Virus record (IMG/VR): IMGVR_UViG_3300034101_003554
Coordinates: 1 to 64,000 of that record
DNA: 64,000 nucleotides
DNA from: a virus
Direction: 5' to 3' (one strand)
The translations under genes and the position numbers were made by a program. The notes under the pieces were generated by a model, which did no database searches, was not told the origin of the DNA, and was given only the letters and a program-made list of their open reading frames with translations. Position 1 is the first letter of the stretch. Each line of letters opens with the position of its first letter. This document shows positions 43,174 to 49,498 of the stretch, piece after piece.

Positions 43174-43177
43174 TGGG

Positions 43178-43244
43178 AGAGTAAGGAAAGGTCGTAGGTA
43201 GCACTGTCCACAACCAGCCTTAAACGTGGTGGATACTTACTCTA
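43178..43244 (+). ncRNA. Acceptor-closed mini-RNA, degenerate tRNA-like
   Basis: 67 nt. AGAGTAA (43178-43184) pairs with TTACTCT (43237-43243) plus an A like a discriminator base. Inside is a D-arm-like GTCGTAGGTAGCAC and a hairpin TCCAC...GTGGTGGA. There is no anticodon arm and no TTCGA T-loop. It lies directly after a promoter. Confidence 0.5.
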
Positions 43245-43250
43245 AATTAT

Positions 43251-43326
43251 GGTGATGTTGCCAAGTTGGTCAAGGCGAACGACTGAAAATCGTTTTATAC
43301 CAGTTCGAATCTGGTCATCACCACCA
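43251..43326 (+). tRNA. tRNA-Phe(GAA)
   Basis: GGTGATG/CATCACC acceptor, AACGA-CTGAAAA-TCGTT anticodon arm (GAA), CCAGTTCGAATCTGG T arm. CCA encoded. Confidence 0.93.
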
Positions 43327-43337
43327 AACAATTATAT

Positions 43338-43413
43338 GTGGTATGTACCCCAACTGGTAGAGGGGCATCATTGTGGATGATGTATGTGTGGGTTCAAATC
43401 CCATCATACCACC
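43338..43413 (+). tRNA. tRNA-His(GUG)
   Basis: Eight-bp acceptor with extra 5' G (GTGGTATG / CATACCAC), anticodon arm CATCA-TTGTGGA-TGATG (GTG), TGGGTTCAAATCCCA T arm. Confidence 0.92.
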
Positions 43414-43422
43414 AAACAAATT

Positions 43423-43509
43423 GGAAAGTTAAGCTCGGCGGCCCGAGTCTACGTCTTGAAAACGATAGGTACAATTGTATTGTATGGGGATCGACACCTC
43501 AACTTTCCG
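43423..43509 (+). tRNA. tRNA-Ser(UGA)
   Basis: GGAAAGT/ACTTTCC acceptor with G73. Anticodon loop CTTGAAA (TGA) on a stem CTACGT/ACG-A-TAG with a bulged A. Long variable arm TACAAT/ATTGTA. The T loop ATCGACA is unusual. Confidence 0.85.
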
Positions 43510-43519
43510 CAACAAATTT

Positions 43520-43592
43520 AGTCCCATAGTTCAATGGATTAGAACCGAACAATACGAATGTTCAAATACCTGTTCGAATCGGGTTGGGACTA
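43520..43592 (+). tRNA. tRNA-Arg(ACG)
   Basis: AGTCCCA/TGGGACT acceptor, GAACA-ATACGAA-TGTTC anticodon arm (ACG), CCTGTTCGAATCGGG T arm. A34 would need deamination by TadA. Confidence 0.9.
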
Positions 43593-43601
43593 CAAACAAT
43601 T

Positions 43602-43688
43602 GGAGGATAAAGTAATCAGGGTCGTTACCACCGCCTGCTAAGCGAGTGGCACCAAGTATGGTGTGGGGTTCGTGTCCTCTGTCCTCCG
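43602..43688 (+). tRNA. tRNA-Ser(GCU)
   Basis: GGAGGAT/GTCCTCC acceptor with G73, anticodon loop CTGCTAA (GCT), class II variable arm CACCAAGTATGGTG. The T loop is GGGTTCGTGTCCTC. Confidence 0.88.
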
Positions 43689-43705
43689 CAGAAAAATATT
43701 AATAA

Positions 43706-43772
43706 GATTAGAGCAGTTGAGTTCATAACTCAAAGGAATGCAGACAGTGGAGATGAGCGACCCACCTAATCA
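43706..43772 (+). ncRNA. tRNA-Met-like RNA lacking a D arm (CAT loop)
   Basis: 67 nt. GATTAG (43706-43711) pairs with CTAATC (43766-43771) plus A. A perfect anticodon-type arm TTGAG-TTCATAA-CTCAA (CAT) begins only five nt after the acceptor strand, so no D arm fits. The T-arm position holds GTGG-agatgagcga-CCAC with an oversized loop. It resembles armless mitochondrial tRNAs. Function uncertain. Confidence 0.5.
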
Positions 43773-43801
43773 TATTAAATGAAGAAAAATATTCCAAAGT
43801 G

Positions 43802-43833
43802 TTTGGAAATTAGAAAATGAAATCGTAATTTTG
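43802..43833 (+). promoter_or_regulatory. Bacteroidota-type promoter TTTG-N20-TAATTTTG
   Basis: TTTG 43802-43805 and TAATTTTG 43826-43833; the flanking bases (GGAAaTTAgAAAATgAAATCG) are repeated before 52237 and 52418. Confidence 0.75.
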
Positions 43834-43842
43834 TGATACAAT

Positions 43843-43972
43843 AGTCCTGTGGCGAAAGTTAAGGGTAGAGTGAAGATTGAATGTTCAGACACTCCTTAAT
43901 ACTAGGATTGGAGCGAAAGGTCTAACATAAACAATATGTAGCTTAATACAAGTTCGAATCTTGTCAGGACTA
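43843..43972 (+). ncRNA. Expanded tRNA-like RNA (AGTCCTG family, 130 nt)
   Basis: AGTCCTG/CAGGACT acceptor plus A73, T arm ACAAG-TTCGAAT-CTTGT. The middle, about 100 nt, does not form a normal anticodon arm. Instead TTAAG..GAGTG (about 43859-43876) pairs with CACTC-CTTAA (about 43894-43903) into one long hairpin. It starts about ten nt after a promoter. Confidence 0.55.
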
Positions 43973-43994
43973 CTAAAAATTAAAAACTAAAATT

Positions 43995-44171
43995 ATGGAC
44001 ACACATTATTGGGTAAGATTTGAGATTAGAATTGAAACTATCAACAATAGTTTAAACGCTGATGAACAAAAAGAAATCTTTGACTATATAAAATCAAGAA
44101 TTGACGGTAGAGATGACATAGATAGACCTAAAAAGTTGGATTGTTGTTTTGTCAATATGAGAAAATTTTAG
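43995..44171 (+). CDS. Small protein
   Basis: 58 residues, MDTHYWVRFEIRIETINNS then a charged C-terminus (RDDIDRPKKLDCCFVNMRKF). Placed between tRNA-like genes. Function unknown. Confidence 0.6.
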   Translation: MDTHYWVRFEIRIETINNSLNADEQKEIFDYIKSRIDGRDDIDRPKKLDCCFVNMRKF

Positions 44172-44184
44172 ATAAGTTAAATAT

Positions 44185-44295
44185 AGTCCTATGGCGGAAT
44201 TGGTAGACGCACTCCCCCTAGATAGGGAGAATATTGTTTCGACGCAATTAACCAGGTGATGGCATCTAATACAGGTTCGAATCCTGTCAGGACTA
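44185..44295 (+). ncRNA. Expanded tRNA-like RNA, Leu(UAG)-like anticodon
   Basis: 111 nt. Acceptor AGTCCTA/CAGGACT (one A-C mismatch), D arm GCGGAATTGGTAGACGC typical of tRNA-Leu, stem CTCCC/GGGAG with an 8-nt loop CCTAGATA containing TAG, normal T arm. The region between anticodon and T arms is about 40 nt and has a T-arm-like hairpin ATTGTTTCGACGCAAT. Confidence 0.55.
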
Positions 44296-44320
44296 CAAAA
44301 ATAAAAATAAAATTAGGAAT

Positions 44321-44554
44321 ATGAAAAAGTCACTTGAAGAAGTAAAGAAATTGAATACGAAAAATCTTCTACGTTTTTATAGAGCAGAACGTATAAGATT
44401 TTATGGTAGTGGATACTGGTGTAGTTGTGGGTGTGGTGAAATGATATGGGAAGCAAGAACATCACAAGCAGATATGGAACAAAAATATAATGAACATAAA
44501 GATTTTTTGAATGTAATTAAAGCAGAACTCAATACAAGAGAACATATTTCTTAA
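44321..44554 (+). CDS. Small protein with CxCxC motif
   Basis: 77 residues. WCSCGCGEMIWEA (residues ~33-45) is a cysteine cluster that may bind metal; the flanks are helical (LNTKNLLRFYRAERIRF). Small proteins with this C-S-C-G-C-G segment occur in large phages. Function unknown. Confidence 0.68.
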   Translation: MKKSLEEVKKLNTKNLLRFYRAERIRFYGSGYWCSCGCGEMIWEARTSQADMEQKYNEHKDFLNVIKAELNTREHIS

Positions 44555-44575
44555 AATTGTTTGCGAAACTTTTAA

Positions 44576-44696
44576 AGTCTTGTGGCGGAAGTGATAGACG
44601 CTATTGTAAAAGGGTTCACATCCCAAAGATGAGCAAGTGTAATTGCTACATAGATAATGTCATATTATCATACAGGTTCGAATCCTGTCAGGACTA
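44576..44696 (+). ncRNA. Expanded tRNA-like RNA (AGTCTTG variant, 121 nt)
   Basis: Acceptor AGTCTTG/CAGGACT, D arm GCGGAAGTGATAGACGC, T arm ACAGG-TTCGAAT-CCTGT. The middle contains a second T-arm-like hairpin (AGGGTTCACATCCC) and a TGTA..TACA hairpin. No standard anticodon arm could be drawn. Confidence 0.55.
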
Positions 44697-44721
44697 TTTT
44701 TTAACTTTAAAACAAATTATT

Positions 44722-44976
44722 ATGAAATCTTTACAAGAACTTTACGCAAACACACCAATTCAAGTGATTGTTGATTTCTATATTCAAAATAACACAGAAG
44801 TATGCCTACTCGAAGGTAAAATTCATAACGGTGACTTGTCTGCAATTGAAGAATTAGAAACCCTTGTTGCCAAAATCCTAAATTATGAGATTGAGAATTT
44901 TGAAGGTAAAGAGTGTTTTGAATCAGCATACCTGAAAAGAATGAAAATGTTGGTTAGAACTAAACAAATTCTTTAA
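44722..44976 (+). CDS. Small helical protein
   Basis: 84 residues from MKSLQELYANTPIQVIVDF. The frame is open upstream through the tRNA-like gene, so this internal ATG is preferred. Contains CLLEGKIHNGDLSAIEELET and ends in a basic helix. Function unknown. Confidence 0.62.
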   Translation: MKSLQELYANTPIQVIVDFYIQNNTEVCLLEGKIHNGDLSAIEELETLVAKILNYEIENFEGKECFESAYLKRMKMLVRTKQIL

Positions 44977-44992
44977 AAAAAAATTAAAACTT

Positions 44993-45204
44993 AGTCCTGT
45001 GGCGGAATTGGTAGACGCACATTAGCTGAGTGATGCAATAAGCAAGTACCCCTAATTAAAAGCCTAACGGATTTTACCCACTAGAACAATAAAAATCCTC
45101 AGATTGGGTTTAGGGTCTTACCAAACTCTCCGAAAACAGAGTAGGAGCTGTTAATAACCAAGATGGTAAGTGTTTATTTACAGGTTCGAATCCTGTCAGG
45201 ACTA
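44993..45204 (+). ncRNA. Largest expanded tRNA-like RNA (212 nt)
   Basis: Acceptor AGTCCTG/CAGGACT, D arm GCGGAATTGGTAGACGC and T arm ACAGG-TTCGAAT-CCTGT are normal. A CATTA/TGATG stem follows the D arm (6-nt loop GCTGAG). About 140 nt of insertion comes next, with CTTACCA/TGGTAAG enclosing CTCT/AGAG hairpins. No group I P7/S signature seen. Confidence 0.55.
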
Positions 45205-45218
45205 CAAAAAATTAAAAA

Positions 45219-45368
45219 ATGTTAGTAATTATTGGTCTTTTATTTTTGATAATTGGAATCTTATTCTTAATTTTGTCTTACAAAACAAAGAACTCAGACT
45301 TGTTTATAGTTGGAATTATATTTCTAATTGTTCTTTTGTTTGGATTTATATATGGTTTAATAATATAG
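45219..45368 (+). CDS. Small two-helix membrane protein
   Basis: 49 residues: MLVIIGLLFLIIGILFLIL, a short polar turn SYKTKNSD, then LFIVGIIFLIVLLFGFIYG. Its stop overlaps the first bases of tRNA-Pro. Function unknown. Confidence 0.6.
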   Translation: MLVIIGLLFLIIGILFLILSYKTKNSDLFIVGIIFLIVLLFGFIYGLII

Positions 45369-45436
45369 GTGTAGCTCAGAGGTAGAGTGCTAGTTTTGGG
45401 AACTAGTGGTCGCTGGTTCAATCCCAGTCACCTATA
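45365..45436 (+). tRNA. tRNA-Pro(UGG)
   Basis: ATAGGTG/CACCTAT acceptor, CTAGT-TTTGGGA-ACTAG (TGG), CTGGTTCAATCCCAG T arm. It overlaps the stop of the upstream membrane protein gene. Confidence 0.92.
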
Positions 45437-45449
45437 CAAGATTTTTAAA

Positions 45450-45523
45450 GGTTCTATAGCTCAATTGGTTAGAGCACCCGACTCATAATCGGTAGGTTCT
45501 AGGTTCAAGTCCTAGTGGAACCA
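45450..45523 (+). tRNA. tRNA-Met/Ile2(CAU)
   Basis: GGTTCTA/TGGAACC acceptor, CCCGA-CTCATAA-TCGGT (CAT), CTAGGTTCAAGTCCTAG. Whether it is elongator Met or lysidine-modified Ile is not decidable by eye. Confidence 0.9.
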
Positions 45524-45538
45524 CAACAATTTTAACAA

Positions 45539-45613
45539 TGTCCTGTAACTCAGTTGGTTTAGAGTATTCGTCTGATACGCGAAAAGTCGTGAGTTCGAGC
45601 CTCACCAGGACAA
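45539..45613 (+). tRNA. tRNA-Ile(GAU)
   Basis: TGTCCTG/CAGGACA acceptor, TTCGT-CTGATAC-GCGAA (GAT), GTGAGTTCGAGCCTCAC T arm. Confidence 0.9.
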
Positions 45614-45621
45614 CAACAAAT

Positions 45622-45694
45622 GTCTCAGTAGCTCAGTGGTAGTAGCCCTTGACTGTTAATCAAGTTGTCGTAGGTTCGAATCCTACCTGGGACG
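45622..45694 (+). tRNA. tRNA-Asn(GUU)
   Basis: GTCTCAG/CTGGGAC acceptor with G73, CTTGA-CTGTTAA-TCAAG (GTT), GTAGGTTCGAATCCTAC T arm. Confidence 0.93.
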
Positions 45695-45710
45695 CAAATT
45701 TTAATAAATT

Positions 45711-45938
45711 ATGGTTAATGTAAAAATTGGTGAATTTAAGGTTGGTGATAAGTTGTTTATTGATTATAGTGAAAATAATCCAAACAATAAACACATCGAA
45801 ATTAGAGCAATTGTGGATATGGAAGTGGTGATTTATTTGGATGAAAAAAATAACTACCATATGGAACCAATTCATTACTTCAATGTGTTATGTAGATGTA
45901 ACTCACTTAAAAAAATAACAAATGAAACGGACAATTAG
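45711..45938 (+). CDS. Small beta-rich protein
   Basis: 75 residues, MVNVKIGEFKVGDKLFIDYS; alternating strands suggest a small barrel. Its end overlaps the next small frame. Function unknown. Confidence 0.62.
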   Translation: MVNVKIGEFKVGDKLFIDYSENNPNNKHIEIRAIVDMEVVIYLDEKNNYHMEPIHYFNVLCRCNSLKKITNETDN

Positions 45939-46035
45939 AAAACCAAGTTCATCCAAGTTTTATGAAATGCTTAGAAATAAGTACAACAACCACATTAAGA
46001 AACAAGAAAATGAAATGGAAGATTCTACAAATTAG
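45922..46035 (+). CDS. Small basic peptide
   Basis: 37 residues, MKRTIRKPSSSKFYEMLRNK then a Lys/Glu-rich helix. It overlaps the preceding gene by 17 nt. Strongly basic; could bind nucleic acid. Uncertain. Confidence 0.45.
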   Translation: MKRTIRKPSSSKFYEMLRNKYNNHIKKQENEMEDSTN

Positions 46036-46077
46036 ATTCCAACCTAAAAAATTTAATTAACAATATATAATTTTCAT

Positions 46078-46587
46078 ATGAAAAAAGAGTTTTTATTTAA
46101 TGATAACATTATTGATTTTGAATTTGACGAAGTAATAGATAAAAAAATAAATGTTAAGGTATTTCACTATTTCAGTAATAATCTTTTATTTGAAAAAATT
46201 GAAGATAGAATAATTTGTCTTAAAGGTATTGGTAAATTATTCTTTCAAGAAGGATTCCCAATTTCATTATCTATTTCAGTATTAAAAGAACAAGGGGTTG
46301 AGGTTAGTATATTACACGTTGCTGATGAATGTTTAAAAAATGGGTGGTCACCAATAACAACATATAATAAATTAAAATCTGACTTTGAAGAAGATATTGA
46401 CAAAGAAAATCATTATGATTTACATTTATTAAAAAAATTTTGTGAATCAAATTATGAAGACCAAAGAGAAATGATATTTGAATATCTGTTTAAATGCAAA
46501 ACTGATGATGTCAGAAATAAAAAAAATGAAAATCCAATAGACTGGTTACAATTACTTGTAACTAGTGGGGCTAAAAATAAACTTTAA
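46078..46587 (+). CDS. Hypothetical protein
   Basis: 169 residues, MKKEFLFNDNIIDFEFDEVI. The N-terminal half is beta-rich and the C-terminal half helical (KKFCESNYEDQREMIFEYLF). No family recognised. It ends just before tRNA-Lys. Confidence 0.65.
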   Translation: MKKEFLFNDNIIDFEFDEVIDKKINVKVFHYFSNNLLFEKIEDRIICLKGIGKLFFQEGFPISLSISVLKEQGVEVSILHVADECLKNGWSPITTYNKLKSDFEEDIDKENHYDLHLLKKFCESNYEDQREMIFEYLFKCKTDDVRNKKNENPIDWLQLLVTSGAKNKL

Positions 46588-46596
46588 CAAGAAAAT

Positions 46597-46671
46597 GACC
46601 CTGTAGCTTAGCTGGTTTAAAGCACAATACTTTTAATATTGGGAGCGGGAGTTCAAATCTCCCCAGGGTCA
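46597..46671 (+). tRNA. tRNA-Lys(UUU)
   Basis: GACCCTG/CAGGGTC acceptor, CAATA-CTTTTAA-TATTG (TTT), GGGAGTTCAAATCTCCC T arm. Confidence 0.92.
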
Positions 46672-46729
46672 CAACACAATAAGTTACGAAAGGTGTTATT
46701 AGAAAATAGTAGACATATTTTTTGACATT

Positions 46730-46846
46730 ATGGGTCTGAAAATAAAAATTAAGGATGGTACGAAAGTTCAGGACTTTGACTGTAAACTAGGAAAGGTAAC
46801 TAAGATACGCGGTCTCGGTTCTATTGGAGTACAATTATCAGTATAG
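46730..46846 (+). CDS. Small KOW-like peptide
   Basis: 38 residues, MGLKIKIKDGTKVQDFDCK then LGKVTKIRGLGSIGVQLSV. The GxVxxI...GxVxL pattern is SH3/KOW-like. Located between tRNA-Lys and tRNA-Val. Confidence 0.5.
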   Translation: MGLKIKIKDGTKVQDFDCKLGKVTKIRGLGSIGVQLSV

Positions 46847-46868
46847 CCCAATCATTCTTTTATAAATA

Positions 46869-46953
46869 GTCCTTATGGTGTAATGGTTAAACATCCCACT
46901 CTTACAAAGTGGAGACGAGAAGTATAATCCTAGTTCGAATCTAGGTAAGGACA
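46869..46953 (+). tRNA. tRNA-Val(UAC) with enlarged variable loop
   Basis: GTCCTTA/TAAGGAC acceptor, CCACT-CTTACAA-AGTGG (TAC), CCTAGTTCGAATCTAGG T arm. The variable region is 16 nt (AGACGAGAAGTATAAT), where tRNA-Val normally has five. Confidence 0.85.
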
Positions 46954-46982
46954 CATTAAATAATTTTTAAATTACAAAAACG

Positions 46983-47231
46983 ATGAAAAAAATATTATTC
47001 CTTGGATTAATTTCTGTATTATTCCTTAGTTGTCAAAGAGAAGGTATAGAAGAACTAAAAACAGATAATGCGAATTATAACGTTGAGCTTCTATTTAAAG
47101 TTGATGGATGTAAGGTCTATCGATTTTGGGATAAAGGATACAAGTATTTTACAACTTGTGATGGATCCGTGACTCATAAACTAAGTGGAAAACACCCCAA
47201 AGATTTGGGAATACAGACAATCGTGAAATAA
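46983..47231 (+). CDS. Small lipoprotein
   Basis: 82 residues. Signal peptide with lipobox LFLSC (Cys ~17), then a small domain with GCKVYRFWDKGYKYFTTCDG, a cysteine pair pattern common in small phage lipoproteins. It should be anchored in the membrane; might be a superinfection-exclusion or lysis factor, but that is a guess. Confidence 0.72.
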   Translation: MKKILFLGLISVLFLSCQREGIEELKTDNANYNVELLFKVDGCKVYRFWDKGYKYFTTCDGSVTHKLSGKHPKDLGIQTIVK

Positions 47232-47237
47232 AGATTT

Positions 47238-47299
47238 GAACAATTAAGGGACCGAGCCTGCCTACAATTTCGGTGTGAGGTGCTAGTAGGTAATTGTTC
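47238..47299 (+). ncRNA. Acceptor-closed mini-RNA
   Basis: 62 nt. GAACAATTA (47238-47246) pairs perfectly with TAATTGTTC (47291-47299). A second stem CCTAC/GTAGG closes a 20-nt loop. Same plan as the RNAs at 43178 and 57196, with no anticodon arm. Confidence 0.5.
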
Positions 47300-47467
47300 T
47301 TTATGTTATAATAGTACCACGAGGCATCCCATAAGAACTGCTCACTACTGTGGTCTTGTTGCTTGTAAACGAATAGCCCAAGGTATAAGTTATGAAGCTT
47401 AACTCAACCTATCCCCCACTGACGAGTGGGGTGAAGTTGGGGGATTTCATATATTTATAGTAAAAAA
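47300..47467 (+). other. Non-coding region with hairpins and late promoter
   Basis: Contains TATAATAG (about 47309) and ACCAC/GTGGT pairing over about 40 nt. A perfect hairpin CCCCACT-gacg-AGTGGGG lies at 47414-47431. The late motif ATATTTATA is at 47451-47459, 8 nt before the ART-like gene. Confidence 0.5.
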
Positions 47468-47926
47468 ATGATGAAAGATTTAAGAATACGTATTAAAACA
47501 ATTTTAAAAGAAGAATTTGAAAATTATACTATAGTATATCGTGGTATTGGAGATAGAATTAACGCTACCTATGGTAAAGTATCTGATGATGGAATGGGTG
47601 TATTTTGGACAGATAATTTAACTATGGCCAAATGGTTTGCTGGACTTATTGATTATTCTGTTGATACTTATAGATATGAAAATATAAAAGGTTCTAAGGG
47701 TAAGATTTTAACTAAAGAAATAAAATTTGAAAATCCATATGTTGTTAATTCAGATGATGAAGATTATGACTCATTTCAAGTTTATATGGATGAAATATAC
47801 AAATTCGGTGGGGTTGACAAATATAAAGAAATGTTAATTGAAAAAAATTATGATGGTATCATATTAAGAAATTGTTCAACAAATTACTATGAAAATGGAA
47901 CTTATGATATCTTTATTGAGTTATAG
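47468..47926 (+). CDS. ADP-ribosyltransferase-like protein with capsid-targeting leader
   Basis: 152 residues. The leader MMKDLRIRIKTILKE|E is followed by an ART-like domain: TIVYRGIGDR (Arg of the R-S-E/H-Y-E fold, ~25-34), GVFWTDNLTMAKWFAG (~54-69), strand LTKEIKFENPYVV, and KNYDGIILRNC (~133-143). This order recurs in phage ART-like proteins. T4 packages and injects the ART Alt with a cleaved leader, an exact precedent. The catalytic Glu is not certain. Confidence 0.68.
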   Translation: MMKDLRIRIKTILKEEFENYTIVYRGIGDRINATYGKVSDDGMGVFWTDNLTMAKWFAGLIDYSVDTYRYENIKGSKGKILTKEIKFENPYVVNSDDEDYDSFQVYMDEIYKFGGVDKYKEMLIEKNYDGIILRNCSTNYYENGTYDIFIEL

Positions 47927-47948
47927 GTAATATAAAAAGAAACAATAG

Positions 47949-48033
47949 GGTTGGGTGGCCGAGTTGGTTAAGGCACTAGTCTGCAAAACTATCGAATGAA
48001 AATTCATCGTGGGTTCGAATCCCTCCCCAACCT
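47949..48033 (+). tRNA. tRNA-Cys(GCA) with long variable arm
   Basis: GGTTGGG/CCCAACC acceptor with T73, CTAGT-CTGCAAA-ACTAT (GCA), long variable arm TGAATGAAAATTCA-like, GTGGGTTCGAATCCCTC T arm. Confidence 0.88.
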
Positions 48034-48042
48034 CAAACAAAT

Positions 48043-48115
48043 GTAGATGTAGCTCAATTGGTAGAGTTGCTGATTCCAAACCAGCCGGTTGGGGGTTCGA
48101 GTCCCTCCATCTATG
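48043..48115 (+). tRNA. tRNA-Trp(CCA)
   Basis: GTAGATG/CATCTAT acceptor with G73, GCTGA-TTCCAAA-CCAGC (CCA), GGGGGTTCGAGTCCCTC-type T arm. Confidence 0.9.
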
Positions 48116-48146
48116 CAAATTTTATCAACAATTAAAACTATTTATT

Positions 48147-48467
48147 ATGGTAAGGGATTACATAATCGAAACATTAACAAAAATCAAAGAACAAGATGAG
48201 AAGGTACACAAGCTCTATACTATGGGAGTTGATTTACTTGACTTTGACAACACCATTTCGCAACTTGAGAAGTCCATTCCGACCATCCTCAGAAAAGAAA
48301 AAGACGAACAATACGGATGGATACAGGATTTAGTTGGTTGGTGGTTGTATGAAAAAATTGAAAAAAAGATTTGGCACGATAAAATTGAATTTAATGTTGA
48401 AAGTGTGGAAAATTTTACCGACTATTTGATAAGAGAGTATGGAACAAATGACATACCAACAAATTAA
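48147..48467 (+). CDS. Hypothetical protein
   Basis: 106 residues from MVRDYIIETLTKIKEQDEK; the frame upstream runs through tRNA-Trp, so the internal ATG is chosen. Helical with several Trp (YGWIQDLVGWWLYEKIEKKI). Similar small proteins accompany phage tRNA regions. Function unknown. Confidence 0.68.
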   Translation: MVRDYIIETLTKIKEQDEKVHKLYTMGVDLLDFDNTISQLEKSIPTILRKEKDEQYGWIQDLVGWWLYEKIEKKIWHDKIEFNVESVENFTDYLIREYGTNDIPTN

Positions 48468-48469
48468 TT

Positions 48470-49102
48470 ATGGCTTATATTGAAAGTAATTTTTTCCCTT
48501 TAAAGGTATATGTTCGAAATGAATATCTATATCAAAATAAGAAGGGATTTGGTGAATTTACTGAGGGTGTTATAATCTCAATTAGATGTTTACCAGGACA
48601 AGCTGCACTATTCCAAGTATTATTTAATAATGGTGTTATGAGAGATAAACTTCCATCTCACGCATTATTAACTGAACCCAAATCACCTAATGTTGATTTA
48701 CCATTCCATTATCTTCAAATATGGAATTGTTTTTCATACAATTTCTCGGTACATCATTTAAGTTATATCTATGATACCAAAGTTTCAGTCTTTATGAAAG
48801 ATAAGAAATGGTATGATGGAAGTTATTATGCCACAATAAATTGGGGTTCTAGTGATTTGAATAGTGATTTTACCTTGGCTGAGGATCCAATGGAACATAA
48901 ATCACATCACATAATACTACTGAATAATGGCCAAATTGCCCTACAACCAAATAATAGAATAAAATGGGCAGAACCATCCTTTGTCACAAAATCTTTCCCT
49001 GAGAAGCCAGATTATTTGGTGAATAAGGATTATTATAATTGTGAGGGGTTCGAGAAATGGCAAACTGAGGATTCTGATTATATGTTTTATGATAATAATT
49101 AA
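48470..49102 (+). CDS. Hypothetical protein
   Basis: 210 residues, beta-rich, aromatic-rich (MAYIESNFFPLKVYVRNEYL). It starts 2 nt after the preceding stop and is followed closely by the SET gene. No domain recognised. Confidence 0.65.
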   Translation: MAYIESNFFPLKVYVRNEYLYQNKKGFGEFTEGVIISIRCLPGQAALFQVLFNNGVMRDKLPSHALLTEPKSPNVDLPFHYLQIWNCFSYNFSVHHLSYIYDTKVSVFMKDKKWYDGSYYATINWGSSDLNSDFTLAEDPMEHKSHHIILLNNGQIALQPNNRIKWAEPSFVTKSFPEKPDYLVNKDYYNCEGFEKWQTEDSDYMFYDNN

Positions 49103-49105
49103 GAT

Positions 49106-49489
49106 ATGTTTTTATATAAAGTAGAAGTTAAAATAGCAACTAATCCTGAAATGGACTTAGGTTTATTCACAAAAGAATTTATCCCAAAAGGAACTATAGT
49201 TTGGGAATTCGTGGAAGGTGTGGATATTAAAATGGATGAAACGACATTCAATAAATTGAACGAAGCTCAAAAAGAATTTTTTGAAAAATATGGGTGGAAG
49301 GAAGATGATGGGTTTTATTATTCCTCTTGTGACTTAACTAACTTTATTAATCATAGTTACAATCCAAATTTAGATGTTGTGGGGGAAATAATAATTTCAA
49401 ATAAAGATATCCAAATTGGGGAAGAATTATTTGAAGATTATAGTCAATTTGATACTGAGTTTCATACTTATAAAAATGAATTTATTTAA
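49106..49489 (+). CDS. SET-domain protein (putative lysine methyltransferase)
   Basis: 127 residues, essentially a bare SET domain. Residues ~18-35 GLFTKEFIPKGTIVWEF, ~76-85 LTNFINHSYNPN (the NHSxxPN signature) and ~103-112 IGEELFEDYS (GEEL.xDY). SET enzymes transfer methyl groups from AdoMet to lysines. No leader or signal peptide, so it acts in the infected cell. No post-SET Cys cluster. Target unknown (phage structural or host ribosomal proteins are options). Confidence 0.85.
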   Translation: MFLYKVEVKIATNPEMDLGLFTKEFIPKGTIVWEFVEGVDIKMDETTFNKLNEAQKEFFEKYGWKEDDGFYYSSCDLTNFINHSYNPNLDVVGEIIISNKDIQIGEELFEDYSQFDTEFHTYKNEFI

Positions 49490-49498
49490 CAAAAAAAT

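Noticed and set aside
44557-44721. Extended start of the 44722 gene
   Set aside because: Would be translated through the tRNA-like gene at 44576-44696; the internal ATG is far more likely.
44993-45204. Group I intron in the 212-nt tRNA-like gene
   Set aside because: No P7/S box (AAGxTATAGTCC-like) or R box was found in the insert, unlike the clear case at 51925-52123.
48009-48146. Extended start of the 48147 gene through tRNA-Trp
   Set aside because: The upstream codons lie in a convincing tRNA; the internal ATG at 48147 follows it with a normal leader distance.
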